From Phaeodactylum tricornutum CCAP 1055/1 (taxonomy: Eukaryota > Bacillariophyta > Bacillariophyceae > Surirellales > Neidiaceae): a stretch of 64,000 bases of DNA. Numbering within the stretch: position 1 is the first letter of the stretch; each line of letters opens with the position of its first letter. The stretch lies in NCBI RefSeq assembly GCF_000150955.2, contig NC_011676.1:392419-456418 (forward strand). Reading direction: 5' to 3'. The translations under genes and the position numbers were made by a program. A model generated the notes under the pieces. The model made no database searches. It had not been told where the DNA came from and saw only the letters and a list, made by a program, of their open reading frames with translations. Positions 1-11,129 of this stretch are shown in pieces.

Positions 1-515
1 GTCCGCGAGCAATTTCCGGATTGAACGTGGCTTTTCTTTTCCGTGCGGTGGCATCCCCCACCAAAGGACGGGTCGAAGTGGAAGGATTGGAGAATATGCT
101 GGGGGCCCTCAAAACCGCCAGACAAGACAAGCAGCGAGCCACCGGACGGGTACCGACGAACGATCCCGTAAACGTTGTGTTGGTATCCACGGCTCCGGAC
201 GCCTACGACGATTTTGAAACGCCGTTCGGTTCTTTTCGAGGTATAAAGCGCCAGGGGGAACAAATGCTGCAAAGTGACTTTCCCAGTTTGAGCCACACCA
301 TATTACAATTGAGCCGATTCGAAGACAATTTTGTAGAGGAAGGTTTGGATGTTTCCACGGAGCCGTCCCGGGCGAACGATATGGAGGCTCCGGGCGATGC
401 GGACAAGGCCCGGCGGCGCATTAACCGAAGAGATGCTGCCAAGGTAGCGGTAGATGCACTTCTGGACGAAGAGCTTAAGGACAAGACCGTACAGGTATGG
501 ACGGCTACAAGATAG
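1..515 (+). CDS. NAD(P)-binding (NmrA/SDR-like) protein, 3' fragment
   Basis: The reading frame is open from the left edge of the window to a stop at 513-515, so only the C-terminal ~170 residues are present and no true start is visible. The segment VNVVLVSTAPDAYDDF followed by a conserved-looking FGSFRGIKRQGEQML stretch resembles the second half of atypical SDR/NmrA NAD(P)-binding proteins, in which a substituted active-site region follows a beta strand. The C-terminal INRRDAAKVAVDALLDEEL resembles the helix after the Rossmann fold in NAD(P)H-binding domain proteins of plastids. The cofactor-binding motif would lie upstream, outside the window. It converges on the transporter gene with about 77 bp between stops. 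The family call rests on overall resemblance only. Confidence 0.6.
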   Translation, partial: PRAISGLNVAFLFRAVASPTKGRVEVEGLENMLGALKTARQDKQRATGRVPTNDPVNVVLVSTAPDAYDDFETPFGSFRGIKRQGEQMLQSDFPSLSHTILQLSRFEDNFVEEGLDVSTEPSRANDMEAPGDADKARRRINRRDAAKVAVDALLDEELKDKTVQVWTATR

Positions 516-592
516 TAATGTTGATCTATTGGAGTTTCCTATACAAGTAGTACATATATTGCTGAACCGTATCGCTGGGGTCAGCGAGCTGC

Positions 593-2722
593 TCACGCCG
601 ACAATTCTTGGTTTTCTAGTTTCTGAGTGTTCAGTACCTCTTGATCGCAACCACCGCCGTCGTCATTATCATCATCGTCCGAAGATGTACTGTGCGCAAG
701 TCCATTGTCTAGCAATCTATCGTCGGGCTCATCATCGTCCATATTCACGACGTCGTATCCGTCGCCTGGTCGTCGAAATAACTTTTCAATATCTTCTAAG
801 GACAATCCTTTGGTTTCTGGTAGAGCAAAGTATAACCACAGAAGTCCGACGATGGCCACACTGGCGTACAGCCAAAAAGCACCGTAGGTGGTCAACGTTG
901 CGGGACTACTCAACGATAAAAAGGTTGCCGCCACGATCAGGTTACCGATCCAGTTGGTTGCCGTGGAGCAGCTGACGGCCAGCGACCGATGTCGAAGGGG
1001 ATAAATTTCCGAATTTATCGTCCAGGGCAAGCCACCCATGCCAACGCCAAAGGCGAAGAGGTAGGCGACCATAAAAAAGACGGACAACCAGCCAAAGGCG
1101 TTGTGACAAGTATGGAACTCCCAGGATTCGGCACTGGTGTTAGGACACATGTTGAGATCCAACGGTGCCAGCTCGTTGCCACGGACGCAGTGGCCATCGC
1201 AAAAACCACATCCATCAATGTTGGTGCAATCGTAGCAGTATGCGGTGATACCGTTCCATACAGAGGCGGGTTGGGATGCACACTGACCAAAGGCCTTGCT
1301 CACAGGCTCCGAGGTTACCCGGGCCAAGTAGAAGGTTAACCCTAATCCCAGGAGACTGACCGCAACGGCACCCAAACTACCTAGTACAAGCTGACGACGT
1401 CCCATCCGATCAACTAACACAATGCTGACGGCGATACCGAGCACTTGAGCCAGGGCCGTGAAACCTGACAACCAGACCGCCGTAGATTCCGCGAATCCGG
1501 ACATAACGTATATGCTCGCGGCGTAATACATGACCGTGTTGATACCGGAACATTGCTGCACCACCATGAGACCGCAACCCAGAATCAACGCCCTTCGGGT
1601 TGGGCCGTCGGAAAGCATGTCGAAGAAGTGTCGCAAAAAGCGTTGGTCATTCATCGTTATCAAGGTGACGTCGACCGGCGATGACGCTGGCAAATGCTCC
1701 ATGGGAACTGTACGGTCAACGGTGGGGACGATGGAAGTCATTGTGGTGGTACCGTATTCCAGTTCGGTAGCGTCTGCTGTTTCCAGCGTTTCCGTGTCTG
1801 CGGGCGATGGCTGCACGGATTGAACAATATCGTTGAGTTCTTCCCGGGCTTCTTGTACCGTCTCGCGGTACTGTTGAAGCACCTTGGTGGCGTCTTCTTG
1901 CCGATGGTTCATGGCGAGCCAACGAGGACTTTCGGGCAAAGCCAAGAATCCCAGAAACATGATCATACTCGGGAGGGTCGCCAAGCCGAGCATGTAACGC
2001 CATCCCGTCTCGGGCAAGAGTCCATGAAAGACTCCGTCCACCATACCGGCTACGAACTGTCCAATCGTCACCAGAAGGGCGTTGATGGTGACGAGTTGTC
2101 CCCGAAAGGTGGGTGCGGCCATTTCGGCAATGTACATTGGCGTAGTCAGGGAGGCCAGACCAATCCCGACTCCCACAATGATTCGTCCCAAAACGAGTGT
2201 ACGGTAACTCCACGCGCCCCCGAGCACAAGGCTCCCTACGGTAAAGACGGCCGCTGCTAGGAGAATACAGGGCCGACGGCCCCAAACGCGGTTCAGCGAT
2301 CCACCCGCGATGGAACTAAAAAAGGCACTCAGTACGGTACTACTAACTACAACTTCCTGCTGCCAGGGCGTCAAGACGAATTCTCGCCGAATCATGAGCA
2401 TGGCCCCGGAGATGACACCGGTGTCATAACCAAAGAGGAACCCACCGAGGGCTGCCATTGTAGTCAAGTGCCGCATACGCCGCGCGACTTGATCGGCCCG
2501 GACACGCCGCATCCCTTCCGACGCCCAATCGCTGTATACACCCTCTGGATTCTGTGCGTTCATGGCGTTGGTTCCTTTGCGCGCTGCGTTATCGTTGGCG
2601 TACTCGGGGGTGGAGTCCAACTCGAGCGTCCGACGTACGGCTTCCGCGATGGCTTCTTCGCGGCGTACTTGGGCACGGGAGATGCGCTGCCAACCCCCGT
2701 TCGCACCCCGACGCAATGGCAT
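593..2722 (-). CDS. MFS sugar / proton myo-inositol transporter (HMIT/SLC2A13-like)
   Basis: A polytopic plasma- or endomembrane sugar porter of 709 residues from the chosen ATG at 2722. Sugar-porter signatures are visible: [15 protein letters not shown] in the first membrane helix (~93-107), PESPRW (~263-268), [12 protein letters not shown] (~389-400) and PETKG (~635-639). A cysteine-rich loop between the late helices (~481-527, with DGCGFC) followed by [11 protein letters not shown] matches the extracellular loop of animal H+/myo-inositol transporters, so inositol is the best substrate guess. The frame is also open upstream to 3034, with another ATG at 2920, but that stretch is low-complexity and looks like 5' UTR. 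The C-terminus is acidic. Glucose or another polyol cannot be excluded. Confidence 0.88.
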   Translation of the reverse strand: MPLRRGANGGWQRISRAQVRREEAIAEAVRRTLELDSTPEYANDNAARKGTNAMNAQNPEGVYSDWASEGMRRVRADQVARRMRHLTTMAALGGFLFGYDTGVISGAMLMIRREFVLTPWQQEVVVSSTVLSAFFSSIAGGSLNRVWGRRPCILLAAAVFTVGSLVLGGAWSYRTLVLGRIIVGVGIGLASLTTPMYIAEMAAPTFRGQLVTINALLVTIGQFVAGMVDGVFHGLLPETGWRYMLGLATLPSMIMFLGFLALPESPRWLAMNHRQEDATKVLQQYRETVQEAREELNDIVQSVQPSPADTETLETADATELEYGTTTMTSIVPTVDRTVPMEHLPASSPVDVTLITMNDQRFLRHFFDMLSDGPTRRALILGCGLMVVQQCSGINTVMYYAASIYVMSGFAESTAVWLSGFTALAQVLGIAVSIVLVDRMGRRQLVLGSLGAVAVSLLGLGLTFYLARVTSEPVSKAFGQCASQPASVWNGITAYCYDCTNIDGCGFCDGHCVRGNELAPLDLNMCPNTSAESWEFHTCHNAFGWLSVFFMVAYLFAFGVGMGGLPWTINSEIYPLRHRSLAVSCSTATNWIGNLIVAATFLSLSSPATLTTYGAFWLYASVAIVGLLWLYFALPETKGLSLEDIEKLFRRPGDGYDVVNMDDDEPDDRLLDNGLAHSTSSDDDDNDDGGGCDQEVLNTQKLENQELSA

Positions 2723-4507
2723 ACTCTTTTTTGGAGCAGCGTGTGTATGTATGTGCCGTACCAGAGAGTAGTGGTTTGTTGGAACGTTTGCGAGTGTGTG
2801 TATATATGGAAGGTGTTTGTGTACCGAGGAGCCAAACGAAGCGTTGTTGTCGGGGTTGTCTCCTGTCGTGTCGTGCGGGGGAGAGAGTGAGAGGGGAACA
2901 TTCACTGTGAGTTTCGTCATGGTGGTGAGTTTATATTGATTTCCGCCCCTGAGTCTAGGGTTGCACAGCTTCGCGTTTTTCCGTCTCTCCGCCTTGCTTG
3001 GACGCGGCCGCGCGCGCAGGGTCGAAATCCTCATGCGCGCAAGATAGACACTGCGTGACTGGGCATTTCCGAGTCACGAGTGAGTGTCACTGCGATTCTT
3101 GGGATTGTGAAGGTATCCTTCACGGAACCTAACTGTAAACATAAATGTACAAAGCTTGCAAAAGAATACTGCAATTGGAAAGCCCGGTTTGGGAATTGGA
3201 GACTTTTAACAAGCATTCTTACTATATGATAGGTCAAGTTGACCATGGAAGTACATCAAATGTTTTCTTATACCTTGAATGCAAGGGGGAGACGGAGAAA
3301 TTTTTGTCAGGACTGCAGATGGGAGTAGTTGGGATGCGCGAAGTTTTGCAAGACAACAATTGCTACCAAAGTAGCCTACTTGCAAGCTCTTTACCTATTA
3401 TACCATATTTATTGAACTGAATAGTGCATTGAATTGCCCATTATCTAGCCATTGCAAAAGAAGAGCGTACCAATGCCCTTGCATTAGTGATATTGCTCAT
3501 GTAAATATTGAATGAATGGTGTGCAGGCTAAGGCTGGCAGCAGATAGAAGACAATCAAGATGTCCATTGGCATCATGTTGGAACTATGACGGGTATGGAC
3601 CTGGACCAAAGGAAACAGTTTGTCTTGTTCAAAATCTTGCAGATCTATAGAACTGGTGAACAAGGCAGCAAATTCTTTTGTGGATGAGTACGTCTGAAAG
3701 CTTGTGTGTCAGCAGAGGATGAAAGGGCAGGACGTCTGCCTTTGACAACCTCTTTTTTTATGTACAAGGAACAAATATTTTGACTCTGATCTTTGTTATG
3801 ATTGCATAGAACCCAGATATATGTATGTATTGTCATAGTCTTATCATGGTTTTTTCCTTGTTGGTTGTGAGAGCTCCTCAACTTTTGCACTATATATACA
3901 TTCTTTGAGTACCCCCAAGTGTAAGCAACTTGATTTTGTATGTGAGGTATTGGTCCAACGTAATGAACACGAAGTTCCGCGTCAAGGAAGGACAGGCACC
4001 GTCGCGGGGAGGATTGGGCGGACTGCCACCCCTTGCACACGGCTGCACCACGACCGGTCGAGAAAGGAGAGAGGGACATTCGGAGAAAATCCTAAACGTG
4101 TCGTGCCGCACTCGTATTCTTCGGCGTTCGAATGGACGTACGTCATCGCCATGATTTCTTGTCACCGTTCACACTGGAGCGCTTCCGTAGTCTTTGATTT
4201 TATGTTACATTATATCGACTGTAGAATGATACGCCGCGGCAACGAGGTGTCGACCAGAGACTGGCGAAAAATTGTCTCCGCTCCCACATTCGGCTACTAG
4301 TTTTGGGAAATTACAGTTACTATTAGTTGTTACTGTCAGTCAGCAATAACAAGCAACGAGCGAACAACGAAAGACCACACCCTCGAAAATCGCAACAGGG
4401 TCTCCGGTTAGACATTCGTTGCCAGATCAAAATCGAAATCGTCGCCTAACACACACACACACACACATCTCCTGACTTGCCACTCCACTCGACAATCACA
4501 CAATAGT
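2723..4507. other. Intergenic region, no supported gene
   Basis: About 1.8 kb separates the divergent transporter and hscB starts. ORFs of up to 144 codons occur on both strands but have no recognisable motif and poor composition. The end nearest hscB holds a (CA)n run around 4451-4467 and a TACTGTCAGTCAG stretch at 4331-4343 related to a motif found in other spacers. I see nothing else. Confidence 0.5.
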
Positions 4508-5224
4508 ATGTGGACTGTTCTTCGCACCACGAGAACGACCGCTACTCGATTCACCCGTCGTCAGAATCAAACCCAGACTGCGACAGCGGTGGGGACTACG
4601 ACGCTACAGCCAGATCGATGGATGAGTTCCGCAGCACAGCAGGAAGATCCACGGGATGAGGATGGTTACAGTGATAGTTGTACCGACTTGCGACATTCAA
4701 CACCTCAACAACCGGTCAATCACTTTGCGACCATGGGATTGACACCGCAGTTCGTGGTGGACGAGCAGCAGCTCAAACAATCTTACAAACGTCTCATGAC
4801 ATCACTACACCCGGACAAGCACACATTAAAGTCACAATCCTCCCAAGACGAAAGCCACGACTTGGCTTCGAGAGTAACCCTGGCGTACGATGTTTTGCGG
4901 CAGTCGCTGTCCCGGGCATCCCATTTACTGGAACTGAACGGTCGCGGTATGGAGGACACCGCCTCCGGTAAACTCGTGGGCGCGTGCTTTCTTATGCACG
5001 TTATGGATTTGCGGGAACAAATTGACGAAGCCAACGACGATGCGTCGTTGAAAAAATTGTGGGACGAGAACGAAGTACGCAGCCAGCAAGTCTGCGACGG
5101 TCTGGCGGAAGCCTTCGCCCAGGAAGATTTCGACGAGGCCTTGCGCCTGACGGGGAAGCTGCAGTACTGGAATCGTGTGCAGGAAACGATTCGGGAGAAA
5201 ATTGGAAGCCTGCACGATGCCTGA
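4508..5224 (+). CDS. hscB: Mitochondrial Fe-S cluster co-chaperone HscB/Jac1
   Basis: A J-domain co-chaperone that hands the ISCU-type scaffold to the mitochondrial Hsp70 during Fe-S cluster transfer. The 238-residue protein starts with an Arg/Thr-rich, acid-free presequence (MWTVLRTTRTTATRFTRR), as expected for mitochondrial import. The J domain begins at about residue 70 (NHFATMGL) and contains the essential HPD in SLHPDKH (~98-104). LASRVTLAYDVLRQSLSRA then marks the helix leading to the HscB-type C-terminal domain, a three-helix bundle running from about 150 to the end (LQYWNRVQETIREKI). The N-terminal tetracysteine zinc motif of animal HscB is absent. Length and domain order fit the family well. 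The gene appears intronless. Confidence 0.92.
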   Translation: MWTVLRTTRTTATRFTRRQNQTQTATAVGTTTLQPDRWMSSAAQQEDPRDEDGYSDSCTDLRHSTPQQPVNHFATMGLTPQFVVDEQQLKQSYKRLMTSLHPDKHTLKSQSSQDESHDLASRVTLAYDVLRQSLSRASHLLELNGRGMEDTASGKLVGACFLMHVMDLREQIDEANDDASLKKLWDENEVRSQQVCDGLAEAFAQEDFDEALRLTGKLQYWNRVQETIREKIGSLHDA

Positions 5225-5706
5225 ATATCTTTTTTCTGTTGGACTCGTCTATGCCATTCCCCCAGAGCCACTTGTTTTCCTATATTGTTCGACTGTGTTT
5301 GATCGTATATCTAATTTCTGAATTTATAATTTTGACATACAAGTATTACTACACATGGTTTCTGTATTCTAAGAGCTTTTTTCCTGTCCTGCTCTATGCG
5401 TTCAAAGGAAATGGGAACAGGTGCGTGAGAGAGAGAGGCACAATCCACTTGCACATCAATCCACAATGATCGTCACGACAAAATCGCAACAGTAGTGTAG
5501 GAGGTCATCCAGGAAAACAGGGCCATGGGTAGAAAAGGCTTTGTTCTCCAACTATATTGACATTCCCAAAATAATTACTTTGGCAAAAAATTGACCGATT
5601 CCCGCACGGAAACAAAGGCGGGGGGCGGAGATACATTTTGCAACACAAAACGTTACACTTCCAACCATTAACTTACCGGAATGCATTATTCTGCGCACAC
5701 TTGCAG
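5225..5706. other. Intergenic region between convergent genes
   Basis: About 480 bp between the hscB stop and the DHHC gene stop. It is AT-rich and presumably holds both 3' ends. No gene, repeat or RNA structure was recognised. Confidence 0.5.
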
Positions 5707-7075
5707 TCAGCAGCAACTCCAGTACTTATTTTGCCAAGGGTGGTTCCACCAATCCTCGGAATCTCGTACAATCTTTCCAGGGGGCTGCCACAGAATCGGC
5801 GCCCAAGTCATCTGCCTGAGCTCGCTTTCGTTCCAAAAGGGTCGACACAAAGAATCGCGCTGGCAACAAAACAGCGCGAGGTTGGCAATACACCCACGCG
5901 AAAAGACCATGTCCATAGTTTCTGTTCCTTGCAGGTAGTCCAATTTACTTCCAATGGTATGTTCGAAGGTTGTTGTATTGCACAGCGCTAGAACTGAGTG
6001 GATCAGTAGCATAATGTACGCCAAACCAGAAAGAAGGTAGATGTAGGTTTTGATGGCGACGACTACCATGGCTAAAACCAAGGTCGTGTCGCTCTGCGCA
6101 TCGGCGCCGTCAAATAAAGTGGAAAGTCCCAGATTGGACGATCCAGTCAACAAGCAGCAGTAGTAGAAACCGCATGCTTGAGAGAAAAGAAACCACCAGA
6201 AGCGGCAATGGTTCCGTTCGCCAATACAGGTACCGATAAATCCACAATGGTGATCAAAGGTGGCCACACATTTTTGACACGTCCGGCAGTGGTGCGACCG
6301 CAAAGGAGGTGCTAGTTGACAAATTTCGCAATATTTTCTACGACATCCACGAAACGGAATCCGGTTCCAAAGAGCAATCGGCTGCGGATGGATCTTGGAT
6401 CTCATCCGTGATGGACAAAGTCCTCCGTTGAATGCCGGTTTCCAAATTCGAGTGGAGCTCCACGTTTAGGGGAAAGTGATCGTGTTCCGATGGGGCAGAC
6501 AGGGCGAGCGTCTCGTCCTCGACTTGTTCTTCAAGTAGTGACAAACCATCTTCCAATGATACATTCTTTACATTCTCGGGTGTCAAATAGCCCGGGTCGC
6601 TGTGGTGCAGCACGGTGAAAGAACACCAGGAGCGTGAGGTACCCGAATTTTCCTACACTTGTGCGGCGCGCAGAAGCAGTTCCACTTACCTCCCTTGTAC
6701 AAGGAAAAAGCAAACCAAAAGCAAGCCGTACACAACTAATAAATGGATCACGGGACCAGCATGGAAGGTTCTCGCGCTGCTATTCCCCGTTGCTGATATT
6801 TTCCAAAGGATGGTGTCCCCGGGACAAGCCAAGGAAAGTCCAATAGCACTTAACGAAAGGAGAATGTACCGGGATACTACCCACCATTGTGGATCAGGCG
6901 TACGTCCCTTACGCCGGTGGTCAACTGATTGGTACGGTTGCGCCTGACCTTCCGCATCGACCGTCTCGTTTGCGATACGACGTTGTTGATTGGCTGGCCG
7001 GGAGTCTTCCAGCTCTAGTGATGCCGACAACGCTTTCTGTGCGGACCGATGTAAGGTTGCATTCGTCTCCACCAT
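5707..7075 (-). CDS. DHHC-type protein S-palmitoyltransferase (spliced)
   Basis: A membrane enzyme that acylates cysteines of cytosolic protein faces. Two membrane helices (about [16 protein letters not shown] and [18 protein letters not shown]) come first, then the SDPGYL motif, then the cysteine-rich domain with [16 protein letters not shown] and catalytic DHHC, then NHCRFWWF and two further helices. The first intron is clear: 6600-6689, GTAAGT donor, and splicing completes SDPGYL. A second intron is required by a frame change; the best fit is 6382-6463 (GTGGAG donor), giving [11 protein letters not shown] as in ZDHHC12, but 6338-6416 is possible. The chosen ATG is at 7075; the frame is open to 7165, so an upstream exon may exist. 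The usual DHHCPW is DHHCGF here. Confidence 0.82.
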
Positions 7076-7549
7076 TACCGTTTGATGCGCGTATGCTTTC
7101 TGTAGGTTGCTGTAAATGGTGTCGAACCGTTGACGGAGTCCATTCGGAAGTCCATGGTCCACACCTCACGTTCCGATGGTGGTGGTTTTTGGAGGAGCTC
7201 TTTACTGTTAAGAGTAGGAAATATACATTGCTGGAGAGTTGTTGGTTCTTCTCCGTACAGTCTCCCGCTTCCATGCCAGTCATGTCGTTCCATTAGAAAG
7301 ATGATGTCCAATGCTTTATATTATTATTATTATAAGACAGCGAACATCTGTGTCTCTTGAGATAATGTACCATATCTATTTTCAGGCCCGACCGCCAACC
7401 GCTCGATCATGCTTTGGAACCAGCCAAACACAAAAACGCGCCCCTCACTTCCCAAGGTTCGTTCCAACGAACGAACACTGGTCTTCCCGCGTCACAGTCC
7501 CCTCGGTTACCTTCCGTGTGTATTATATTCCACAGACGACAGTACTACC
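7076..7549. promoter_or_regulatory. Divergent intergenic region, DHHC gene / SDA1
   Basis: About 470 bp between divergent starts, so it should hold both promoters. A short ATT-repeat tract lies at about 7316-7334. Part of the left side may be an unmodelled first exon of the DHHC gene. Confidence 0.4.
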
Positions 7550-9996
7550 ATGGGAGGATCCGGATTGGCAACTGGCGCTGGCACACGCGTCGATGTGACG
7601 CTCAAGCTTCCGCAGCTGCAGAACTTGTGCAAGCGCGATCCGGAAGGATACCGGGAGGACTACGACGCCCAAACGCGACGTTTGGAATCCGAGGTCGGCA
7701 TTCTCGCGTTGCAGCCCAATCACGAACCATCTCCTCGGCTCGTGGAACTCATACAGTTCGCCGCCGCCGTATCCAGTAGCTCGTACAAAGGCCATGAGTC
7801 GGATCGGATCGCAAACATGCTCATGAACCTGTTGGTTGGCGGTGGAGAAGGAAACACCCAGACTTCCTCCAACACCGTTACGGTTGAGGAACGAACCATC
7901 GTGCAGCAACAATCCGTCCAAAACGTCAGTACCATGCCGGCGGCGGCACTTCAATTGCACCGGGAAGTCCGCAAGACCTGCGTATCCGCCTTGATTCTTA
8001 TGCGCAACAAGGGCGTCGTGGAACCTTTGCGTCTCCTCGAACTCTTTTTCCGTCTCATGGCCGTTCTTCCCGACAAGGCCTTGCGCGAATTGCTCTATAA
8101 GCACATGGTCAATGATATTCGCAATCTCAACAAAAAGGGCAAACGAGACGACAAGGTCAATCGCGCTGTCCAGTCCTTTCTGCACCGAATCGTGGCCTTT
8201 CACGGTTCCGACGCGGGGAATGGCGGTGCCGAGGCCGCGACGGACGTGGCAGCCAAACGCGCGACCGACCTGACCTGCGAACTCTACCGACGACGCGTAT
8301 GGACAGATGACCGGGCCGTGGCCATCCTGGCATCAGCCACACAGTCTGCCAATTCTACCGTCATGTGCCGGGCCATGCGATTCTTTCTGGGCATTGAAGA
8401 GAAAATGGCTCTAGACGACAGACGACAAGAAGAAGAGGATTGGGAATCTAAGAATCATATCGATTATCACTCCCACTCGAAAAAGACCAAGGCCAATGCG
8501 CGCCACGTGGCCAGACAGGTTAAAAATCGCAAGAAGGTGCAGGTTAAGAAAGAAAATAGTGATTGGATGGAAGCAGATCCCAAAAAGGACAAGGGCGTGG
8601 AAGCTTCCAAAAAGCTCTATCCCGCCATTGAAATGCTGCGCGATCCACAGGGACTTGTTGAAGCTACTTTCAAACGGCTCCGCTCTGCCAGTTCCTGCAA
8701 GTATGAAGTCAAACTTTTGATGATGAATTTTGTCACTCGAATAGTCGGCAATCATGAGCTGATGCTCCTTCCCTTGTATCCTTTCTTGCAAAAATACATG
8801 GGAGGTAGTCAACGAGATGTAACGGCCGTATTAGCCTACTGTGTCCAAGCTTGTCACGAACAGGTACCTCCAGATGAGGTCTACGGTATCCTGAAAACCA
8901 TTGCACATAACTTCATCACGGAACGCTGCTCGGAAGAACAAATGGCCGTCGGAATCAACGCTGCTCGAGCAATTTGTGCCCGCGTTCCTTCAGCCTTGTC
9001 GGTGGAGGAGGGAAACGAAATTTTGACGGGCGGAACTTCTATGGACGTCGAAGCCTTTGCTAGAGACTTAGCGGCGTACTCGAATCATCGTGATCGCAGC
9101 GTTTCGATTGCTGGAAAGGCATGGACCAACTTTATTCGTGAGGTCCATCCTGGTCTATTGCAAGGCAAAGATCGTGGTCTTCTGGGTTCTGCTTTGCACA
9201 AAAACGGTGCCAAGCCTCTTCGTTATGGTGAGAAAGAAGTTTCGGCGGGTGTGGAAGGAGCCGACCTGTTGCTCGAGTACGAATCGAAAAAGGCAGCGTA
9301 TCTTCGCAAGAAACGAGATCAAGGCGATGAGGACTATATATCGGACGAGGATAGTGTGTCTGGAGAGTGGGAGGAGGTCGGAGAAAATTCGGAAGACGAA
9401 GAACCTCCAACATTGCTCAACATGGATGGCGAAAGCCAGCATGATTCTGAGCCGAGGAGGACGACCTCAACGATGATGGTGTTGTCGATGTTTCTAAATT
9501 GTCCAAGGAAGAGCGTAACAAGCTGAAGCAACAAGCTTCATCAACCCGCATTTTCTCTGCTGCAGAGTTTGACAAAATGCGGAAGCTTGTGGAAAGAGAA
9601 AATCGTGCCAAACGCGATCCACGGGAGGCTGCTCGTCGCAAACGGGCTATCGCTCAGGGACGAGAGTTCGAAGAAATTTCCGACGATTCCGATTCCGACG
9701 AAGAGATTCATGTGGCCGGTGCGGTCAACCCAAGAGATCTAATGGCGGCAGCAAAGCGAAAACGACAGAGCAAGGCTGAGAAATTGCAAAAAATTCTCGC
9801 TGGCCGAACAAAGTTCGAATCGAAGCAGCGAGAGGGAGGTGCAACCAACGAAGAAAAGAAGCGCAAAAAGAACTTTCTCATGTCCAAAAGCAGTCGCGAC
9901 GCTCGTGGGAAGACTCGAGTGAAGGGTGGGCTTGGGAAGAAGCAAGTGGAAAAGCAGACCGGGCATGTTGCCAAGAAGAGAAGAAGACGGCTTTGA
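7550..9996 (+). CDS. SDA1: SDA1 homologue, 60S ribosome biogenesis/export factor (apparent frame break)
   Basis: A nucleolar factor needed for 60S pre-ribosome maturation and export. The signature LPQLQNLCKRDPEGYREDY near the N-terminus, the HEAT-like helical middle (VRKTCVSALILMRNKGV, LLFRLM-type repeats) and a basic C-terminal tail rich in KKRRRR match the family. The ATG at 7550 begins MGGSGLATG; the frame is open further upstream without a better start. The acidic segment before the tail changes frame near 9448-9456: the first frame ends at 9526, while the second (EEDDLNDDGVVDVSKLSKEE) carries the conserved tail to the stop at 9996. No consensus intron explains this, and one lost G would. 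This is probably a sequencing error or a haplotype lesion. The gene ends 26 bp from the convergent SET gene. Confidence 0.88.
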
Positions 9997-10022
9997 GCTT
10001 ACGAATAGCGTGCTTGTCACTG

Positions 10023-10690
10023 TTAGTCTTTGCGCTTTTGTGTTCCGACAATAGTTTGCTGCGACCAGTAGGCATCGCCATACGCAACGAAAAGTTCTTC
10101 CCCAGGAAATATTTCTCGAGTTGTAACAATAGCAGCGCGGAATGCCTCGGGAACATATTCACAGTTAATAATAAATCGTCATTCAGCGGATCGTTGATAT
10201 AACGTGCCTTTATGTGCATTAAGGTTGCAGGATCGACAAGAACATCTCCATTGAGGCTCATCAAATAGCTTTTGTCCCGTAATATCTTTGAGGATCGAAA
10301 GGTATGTATGTGCCCAGAGTAATAGCACAAAACTTCTTTTTTTGGAATATTCGTATTGCTATGCTTCGGCTCGTAAAAGAGACCCAAGCCCGCTTCTTTG
10401 ATAGTACTTGGTCGACAAATTAGGTTTCTTCCCCATGGGTCGATATATCGTGGTAAATTATTGTTCATTTCGTTTCGTGCAACAGCGCATCTCCTATTAA
10501 GTTCCTCCAAATCATCGCTTTCGTCTCTAAGCAGTTCTTTGTCAGTATCAACGCAATCAGCTGCCTCCGGTCTGACAGCAAGCTCTCTCCATTGCTCTAG
10601 ATACCCGAGCCTATATTTGCACATTTCAAATTTTCTGAGTACTGACTGTGAGAACTTACTGCTTGTTTCATAGGTGATTTGACGAGTCAT
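10023..10690 (-). CDS. SET-domain protein (probable lysine methyltransferase, apparent frame break)
   Basis: The ATG at 10690 opens ~175 residues with an N-terminal acidic helical region and the first part of a SET domain: EAGLGLFYEP, LCYYSGHI, SYLMSLNGDVLVDP and ARYINDPLND. Near 10165-10178 the frame changes. The second half of the SET domain is in the next frame: NCEYVPEAF, then FPGEELFVAYGDAYW, ending at a TAA (10023-10025). Adding one T to a short T run restores the family pattern; no GT-AG intron fits. The NC..V and Y at the end of the domain are the usual AdoMet- and substrate-site elements. The original frame continues to 9878 only as non-homologous sequence. The substrate is unknown. 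A short open frame at 10717-10923 upstream might be an extra 5' exon. Confidence 0.72.
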
Positions 10691-11129
10691 ATTTGAAAAG
10701 GTGCAGAAACAGGACTCTAACCGGAGGACAGTCGGTAATTGAGAAAACTATTGCGAGAGAAGCAACGGAGCATCATGTCAATCACAGCCCTGAAACTGTG
10801 AATGCCTTGATCCGTCTGTTTGTCGCTCCTTAGGGCCGAAAAGATCAGGACCTGGGCCGCGTTACTGTTAGATAGAAAATCGCACGTACTACCTATGTAG
10901 TTTGAGACGAGTTCACAGGTCAAGAATGAGTAATTGTCGCTGTATCCTTATCGAGAAATGACGGCTTGTGCCAATCACTCCAAGAGAAGATTTGCTTATG
11001 CTAGAGACCCAATATCGACCGCTCTAATAGTTTAATGTTGTAAAACAATACCTCATAGTCAATAAGTCCACAAGTTTCTTGCCAGCAATTTACCGTTCCA
11101 TCGAAAACAACGACTCTCCGTTCTGGTTC
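10691..11129. other. Spacer between SET gene and malate synthase
   Basis: About 440 bp holding the SET gene 5' side and the malate synthase 3' side. A 68-codon open frame on the minus strand (10717-10923) may be part of the SET transcript but has no recognisable motif. Nothing else is seen. Confidence 0.4.

Noticed and set aside
1694-2285. Long antisense frames over the transporter gene (188-189 codons)
   Set aside because: They are shadows of a well-supported conserved gene.
3645-4300. Open frames of 131-144 codons on both strands between the transporter and hscB
   Set aside because: They overlap each other, show no domain or targeting signal and have random-looking composition.
9448-9456. 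Programmed ribosomal frameshift in SDA1
   Set aside because: No slippery heptamer or pseudoknot is apparent; a missing base is simpler.
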